Origin: Azotobacter vinelandii CA
GTDB lineage: Bacteria; Pseudomonadota; Gammaproteobacteria; Pseudomonadales; Pseudomonadaceae
Length of the DNA stretch: 64,000 nt
Assembly: GCF_000380335.1 (NCBI RefSeq)
Contig: NC_021149.1
Coordinates: 4,578,501-4,642,500, forward strand
Reading direction: 5' to 3'
Shown here: positions 60,047 to 64,000 of the stretch, one piece after another
Position numbering within the stretch: the stretch's first letter is position 1
Layout: every line of letters begins with the position of its first letter
Program-made: the position numbers and the translations under genes
Notes under the pieces: model-generated
The model's input: only the letters and a program-made list of their open reading frames with translations
Databases searched by the model: none
What the model was told of the DNA's origin: nothing

Positions 60047-60886
60047 ATGCACGACATGCGCTCCCCCTCGCTCCTCGGCCAATGCCTGGCCGAATTCATC
60101 GGAACCGCCCTGCTCATCTTCTTCGGTACCGGCTGCGTCGCCGCCCTGGTGGTCGGTGGCGCGAGCCTCGGGCTGTGGGAGATCAGCCTGATCTGGGGTC
60201 TGGCCGTCAGCCTGGCGATCTACGTCAGCGCCGGCGTTTCCGGTGCCCATCTCAATCCGGCGGTGAGTATCGCCCTGTGCCTGTTCGCCGGTTTCGATCG
60301 CCGCAAGTTGCCCGCCTATATCCTGGCCCAGGTCGCGGGCGCCTTCTGTGCCGCGGCACTGGTCTACGGGCTGTATTCGAACCTGTTTTTCGATTACGAA
60401 CAAAGCCATCAAATCGTACGCGGCAGCCCGGACAGTCTCGCGCTGGCCTCGGTGTTCTCCACTTACCCCAATCCCCTGCTTTCGGTCGGCCAGGCCTTTG
60501 CCGTGGAAACGGTCATCACCGCCATCCTGATGGCCGTGATCATGGCCCTGGCCGACGACGGCAACGGCCTGCCGCGCGGTCCCCTGGCCCCTCTGCTGAT
60601 CGGCCTGCTGGTGGCGGTCATCGGCGGCTCGATGGGCCCCCTGACCGGCTTCGCCATGAATCCGGCCCGCGATCTCGGCCCCAGGTTGATGGCTTTCCTG
60701 GCCGGATGGGGCGATATCGCCCTGACCGGCGGACGCGAAGTACCCTATTTCCTCGTCCCCCTGAGCGCGCCACTGCTCGGCGCCTGCCTGGGCGCGGCGG
60801 GTTACCGCGGGCTGATCGCCCGCCACCTGCCCGGCCGCGCCGGACCGGAAGACACCGCCTCGCCGGCCTGCAAGGCCCGAGTCTGA
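60047..60886 (+). CDS. glpF: Glycerol uptake facilitator (aquaglyceroporin)
   Basis: A 279-residue inner-membrane channel for facilitated glycerol entry. The two half-helix NPA motifs are at 70-72 (GAHLNPAVS) and 205-207 ([13 protein letters not shown]). Asp after the second NPA repeat (NPARD) is characteristic of glycerol-conducting rather than pure water channels. AAGGA precedes the ATG. Operon with glpK, 26 bp downstream. Confidence 0.97.
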   Translation: MHDMRSPSLLGQCLAEFIGTALLIFFGTGCVAALVVGGASLGLWEISLIWGLAVSLAIYVSAGVSGAHLNPAVSIALCLFAGFDRRKLPAYILAQVAGAFCAAALVYGLYSNLFFDYEQSHQIVRGSPDSLALASVFSTYPNPLLSVGQAFAVETVITAILMAVIMALADDGNGLPRGPLAPLLIGLLVAVIGGSMGPLTGFAMNPARDLGPRLMAFLAGWGDIALTGGREVPYFLVPLSAPLLGACLGAAGYRGLIARHLPGRAGPEDTASPACKARV

Positions 60887-60912
60887 TCCCTCCACTCCAG
60901 AAGGCCACCGTC

Positions 60913-62430
60913 ATGACCCAGACCAACAACAAGCACTACATCGTCGCCCTGGACCAAGGCACCACCAGTTCCCGGGCCATCGTGCTCGACCGCGACGCCA
61001 ACGTCGTCAGCGTGGCTCAGCACGAGTTCACCCAGATCTATCCGCAATCGGGCTGGGTCGAGCACGATCCCATGGAGATCTGGGCCACGCAGAGCGCCAC
61101 CCTGGTGGAGGCCCTGGCCCAGGCCGGCATCGACCACCGGCAGGTGGCCGCCATCGGCATCACCAACCAGCGCGAAACCACGGTGATCTGGGACAAACAG
61201 AGCGGCCGGCCGATCCACAACGCCATCGTCTGGCAATGCCGACGCAGTGCCGCGATCTGCGAGGAACTCAAACGCGACAGCCTGGAGGAACATGTCAGGG
61301 AACGTACCGGCCTGGTCATCGATCCCTATTTCTCCGCAACCAAAATCAAATGGGTCCTCGACCACGTCGAGGGCAGCCGCGAGCGTGCGCGGCGCGGCGA
61401 ATTGCTGTTCGGCACCGTCGACTCCTGGCTGATCTGGAAGATGACCCAGGGCCGGGTGCACGTCACCGACTTCACCAACGCCGCGCGCACCATGCTCTTC
61501 GACATCCACGCGCTGGACTGGGATGCGCGCCTGCTCGAGGCCCTCGACATCCCGCGCGAGATGCTGCCGCAGGTGAGGTCGTCCTCCGAGGTCTACGGCC
61601 ATGCCTGCATCGCCGGCGGCGACGAGGACGACGGCATCCCGATCGCCGGCATCGCCGGGGACCAGCAGGCCGCGCTCTTCGGCCACATGTGCGTGGAGCC
61701 CGGCCAGGGCAAGAACACCTACGGCACCGGCTGCTTCCTGCTGATGAACACTGGCGCCAAGGCCGTGCGCTCGGGCCACGGGCTGCTCACCACCATCGCC
61801 TGCGGGCCGCGCGGGGAGGTCGCCTACGCGCTGGAAGGGGCGATCTTCAATGCCGGCTCCACGGTGCAGTGGCTGCGCGACGAGCTCAAGCTGATCGACG
61901 ATTCGTTCGATTCCGAATATTTCGCCACCAAGGTCCAGGACAGCAACGGCGTCTACCTGGTACCGGCCTTCACCGGCCTGGGCGCACCCTACTGGGACCC
62001 CTACGCGCGCGGCGCGGTGTTCGGCCTGACCCGCGGCGTGAAGGCCGACCACCTGATCCGCGCCGCGCTCGAATCCATCGCCTACCAGACCTGCGACGTG
62101 CTCGACGCCATGCAGCGGGACGCCGGCGAGCGCCTCAAGGCGTTGCGCGTGGATGGCGGCGCGGTGAGCAACAACTTCCTCATGCAGTTCCAGGCCGATC
62201 TGCTCGGCACGCCAGTCGAGCGTCCGGCGGTGAAGGAAGTCACCGCGCTCGGCGCCGCTTACCTGGCAGGCCTGGCCACCGGATTCTGGAGCGGCCTCGA
62301 CGAACTGCGCGACAAGGCGCGGATCGAGCGGGTGTTCGAGCCGGCCTGCTCCGAAGAGAAACGCCGCTCGCTGAGTGCCGGCTGGAAGAAGGCGGTGCTG
62401 CGCAGCCAGCGCTGGGCCGAGGACGACTAG
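60913..62430 (+). CDS. glpK: Glycerol kinase
   Basis: A 505-residue FGGY-family kinase that traps glycerol as glycerol-3-phosphate. [15 protein letters not shown] (the phosphate loop, about 10-24), [11 protein letters not shown], and the catalytic aspartate in [15 protein letters not shown] are present; [11 protein letters not shown] and [18 protein letters not shown] are typical of the C-terminal domain. Start [15 protein letters not shown]. Second gene of glpFK. Confidence 0.98.
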   Translation: MTQTNNKHYIVALDQGTTSSRAIVLDRDANVVSVAQHEFTQIYPQSGWVEHDPMEIWATQSATLVEALAQAGIDHRQVAAIGITNQRETTVIWDKQSGRPIHNAIVWQCRRSAAICEELKRDSLEEHVRERTGLVIDPYFSATKIKWVLDHVEGSRERARRGELLFGTVDSWLIWKMTQGRVHVTDFTNAARTMLFDIHALDWDARLLEALDIPREMLPQVRSSSEVYGHACIAGGDEDDGIPIAGIAGDQQAALFGHMCVEPGQGKNTYGTGCFLLMNTGAKAVRSGHGLLTTIACGPRGEVAYALEGAIFNAGSTVQWLRDELKLIDDSFDSEYFATKVQDSNGVYLVPAFTGLGAPYWDPYARGAVFGLTRGVKADHLIRAALESIAYQTCDVLDAMQRDAGERLKALRVDGGAVSNNFLMQFQADLLGTPVERPAVKEVTALGAAYLAGLATGFWSGLDELRDKARIERVFEPACSEEKRRSLSAGWKKAVLRSQRWAEDD

Positions 62431-62434
62431 CTCA

Positions 62435-62471
62435 CCGCCGTAGCGGACGGGGGGCGTCCGGGCTGCGGCGG
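62435..62471 (+). terminator. Hairpin after glpK
   Basis: CCGCCGTAGC pairs with GCTGCGGCGG (one mismatch), enclosing an inner GGACG/CGTCC stem with a G-only loop. No T tract follows, so termination may be weak. Confidence 0.5.
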
Positions 62472-62499
62472 TTGGCCCGGGCACCCGCTAGGGTATACT
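62472..62499 (+). promoter_or_regulatory. Candidate glpR promoter
   Basis: TTGGCC-N16-TATACT ends 24 bp before the glpR ATG at 62524. The -10 is good and the -35 weak, so glpR probably has its own modest promoter in addition to read-through from glpK. Confidence 0.5.
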
Positions 62500-62523
62500 G
62501 CGGGCGCAAACAAGGAATGCCGC

Positions 62524-63279
62524 ATGAGCCTAGCGCCCCGCCAACAGAACATCCTCGACCTAGTCCGCGAACGCGGCTACGTCAGCATCGAAGAACTGGC
62601 CCACTCCTTCACTGTCACGCCGCAGACCATCCGCCGAGACATCAACCAGCTCGCCGAACAGGGGCTGCTGCGCCGCTATCACGGCGGGGCCGCCTACGAC
62701 TCCAGCGTGGAGAACACCGCCTACGCCATGCGTGCCGGCCAGATGCACGACGAGAAACGGCGCATCGCCGAAGCCATCGCCGCGGTCGTGCCGGATCACG
62801 CCTCGCTGTTCATCAACATCGGCACCACCACCCAGGCGATCGCCCGCGCCCTGCTCGGCCATCAGGCGCTGAAGGTGATCACCAACGACCTGCACGTGGC
62901 CGGCATTCTCAGCACCAAGGAGAGCTTCGAGGTCCTGGTCGCCGGCGGCAAGGTGCGCAACGATGGCGGCATCGTCGGCCAGGCCACGGTGGATTTCATC
63001 CAGCAATTCAAGGTCGACTACGCCCTGGTCGGCATCAGCGGCATCGACGAGGACGGCAGCCTGCTGGATTTCGACTTCCGCGAAGTGCGCGTCTCCCGGG
63101 CCATCCTCGACAACGCGCGCCAGGTGTTCCTTGCCGCCGACTCGAGCAAGTTCGGGCGCAACGCGATGGTCCGCCTCGGCGCCATCACCCAGGTCGACCG
63201 CGTTTTCACCGACGCCCAGCCGGCTTCGCGGCTGGTCCAACTGCTGGCCGAGCACAAGGTCAGGCTGGAAGTCGTCTGA
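62524..63279 (+). CDS. glpR: Glycerol-3-phosphate regulon repressor (DeoR family)
   Basis: A 251-residue DeoR-family repressor whose inducer is glycerol-3-phosphate. The winged helix is [20 protein letters not shown] followed by [18 protein letters not shown]; the sugar-phosphate domain has [16 protein letters not shown] and [17 protein letters not shown]. It lies between glpFK and glpD, and operators of the matching type occur before both. Confidence 0.96.
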   Translation: MSLAPRQQNILDLVRERGYVSIEELAHSFTVTPQTIRRDINQLAEQGLLRRYHGGAAYDSSVENTAYAMRAGQMHDEKRRIAEAIAAVVPDHASLFINIGTTTQAIARALLGHQALKVITNDLHVAGILSTKESFEVLVAGGKVRNDGGIVGQATVDFIQQFKVDYALVGISGIDEDGSLLDFDFREVRVSRAILDNARQVFLAADSSKFGRNAMVRLGAITQVDRVFTDAQPASRLVQLLAEHKVRLEVV

Positions 63280-63581
63280 ACGCACCAGCCTCCGCCCGGG
63301 CAACGGGCACCTCCTTCGCCCCTCTCTTCTCGCCGGCGCGCAGGCGCTGAACCATCGCACCTGACGCACTACCTTCCGTAGGCCGTCGCCCTGCCGGCCC
63401 CGCCTGCTGCCTCTCTCGTCTCAGCACGTCCAGGCTCCCCCTTCCTACCCGGTCGCCTCGTCATTCGGCTGCCACAATAAAGTTCGAAAACATTCACACA
63501 CAGGAGTAGCAATGTTCGATTTATTGCCATAGTATTTTCGAAAACGAAAATTCATTTTTCGCTTCAGCAAAGGTAATTCGC
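63280..63581. other. Intergenic region between glpR and glpD
   Basis: About 300 bp. The first 190 bp have no recognisable feature. The last 100 bp carry the GlpR-like operators and the glpD promoter region, where the AT content rises. Confidence 0.6.
63511..63551. promoter_or_regulatory. GlpR-like operators at glpD
   Basis: AATGTTCGAT (63511-63520) fits the recalled GlpR half-site WATKYTCGWW at all ten positions. ATTTTCGAAAACGAAAAT (63534-63551) is a perfect inverted repeat around a 4-bp spacer, the same architecture as at glpF. A weaker half-site, GTTCGAAAAC, lies at 63482-63491. Several sites before glpD fit repression by GlpR. Confidence 0.75.
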
Positions 63582-64000
63582 ATGAGCCCTTCCAATTCCT
63601 CCAATGCCGAACTCTACGATATCGCCGTGATCGGCGGTGGTATCAACGGCGCAGGCATCGCCGCCGATGCTGCCGGTCGCGGTCTTTCGGTGTTTCTCTG
63701 CGAGCAGGACGATCTCGCCCGACACACTTCCTCCGCCAGCAGCAAGCTGATCCATGGCGGCCTGCGCTACCTCGAACATTACGAATTCCGCCTGGTCCGC
63801 GAGGCACTGGCCGAACGCGAAGTCCTGCTGGCCAAGGCCCCGCACATCGTCAAGCCGCTGCGCTTCGTCCTGCCGCACCGGCCACACCTGCGCCCGGCCT
63901 GGATGATCCGTGCCGGCCTGTTCCTCTACGATCACCTGGGCAAGCGCAAGAAGCTGCCGGGCTCGCGTGGGTTGCGCTTCGGCGCCCGTAGCCCGCTCAA
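63582..64000 (+). CDS. glpD: Aerobic glycerol-3-phosphate dehydrogenase (N-terminal part)
   Basis: The first 139 residues of the membrane-associated FAD enzyme that oxidises glycerol-3-phosphate to dihydroxyacetone phosphate and feeds electrons to quinone. The FAD motif is VIGGGINGAGIAADAAGRG with GGGING at 18-23; HTSSASSKLIHGGLRYLEHY is the diagnostic GlpD stretch. The frame is open at the window end. The protein should continue for about 370 more residues. Confidence 0.96.
   Translation, partial: MSPSNSSNAELYDIAVIGGGINGAGIAADAAGRGLSVFLCEQDDLARHTSSASSKLIHGGLRYLEHYEFRLVREALAEREVLLAKAPHIVKPLRFVLPHRPHLRPAWMIRAGLFLYDHLGKRKKLPGSRGLRFGARSPL

Overview
The window is a high-GC gammaproteobacterial chromosome segment with strong Pseudomonadaceae synteny: hemE, gltDB, damX, aroBK, pilQPONM, ponA, maeB, rpmE, priA, argS, SPOR protein, hslVU, DUF971 gene, ubiE-ubiJ-ubiB, hisIE, tatABC, rsmE. 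Two things point away from a typical fluorescent Pseudomonas and toward an Azotobacter-like relative. The pha (polyhydroxyalkanoate) cluster that I recall between the DUF971 gene and ubiE in Pseudomonas is absent, and the opgGH operon is present twice in tandem. The genus is an inference, not something proved by the sequence.

Layout. 1-2203: a LysR regulator, cut by the window edge, divergent from a YnfM-type MFS transporter. 2217-9357: hemE, then gltBD for glutamate synthase. 9557-17910: one long minus-strand transcription block, pilM-N-O-P-Q-aroK-aroB-damX, with start/stop overlaps linking type IV pilus assembly, the shikimate pathway and a cell-division ATPase/SPOR protein. 18092-22028: ponA (class A PBP) followed by an intact IS4-family insertion sequence sitting in the loop of the ponA/maeB terminator. 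22041-31770: maeB, rpmE, priA, argS, an FtsN-like SPOR protein, hslVU under a textbook sigma-32 promoter, and a DUF971 gene. 31843-37756: ubiE-ubiJ-ubiB-hisI-hisE-tatA-tatB-tatC-rsmE, tightly packed.

37867-46553: two complete opgG-opgH operons in tandem for periplasmic glucan synthesis. The upstream pair (opgG2H2) resembles the enterobacterial proteins more closely; the downstream pair (opgG1H1) is more divergent but keeps the catalytic motifs. 47054-52467: small housekeeping genes (UPF0158, dtd, prolyl aminopeptidase, DUF2238 membrane protein, ketopantoate-reductase-like protein, thioesterase, cupin, lipocalin, small lipoprotein). 52574-56160: glgP and fbp, central carbon and glycogen metabolism. 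56333-59481: a YkgJ-type cysteine cluster protein, two unrecognised small proteins and a secreted choice-of-anchor-I protein. 59956-64000: the glycerol locus glpF-glpK, glpR, glpD (cut by the window edge), with matching GlpR-like operators in front of glpF and glpD.

Most of the window is conserved core chromosome. The accessory or unusual parts are the IS4 element, the opgGH duplication with a nearly identical tract inside opgH, the missing pha cluster, and several gene-free gaps of 300-565 bp. I found no CRISPR array, rRNA, tRNA, prophage or secretion cluster. I see no convincing undescribed multi-gene system; the tandem opgGH pair is the best candidate for new biology.
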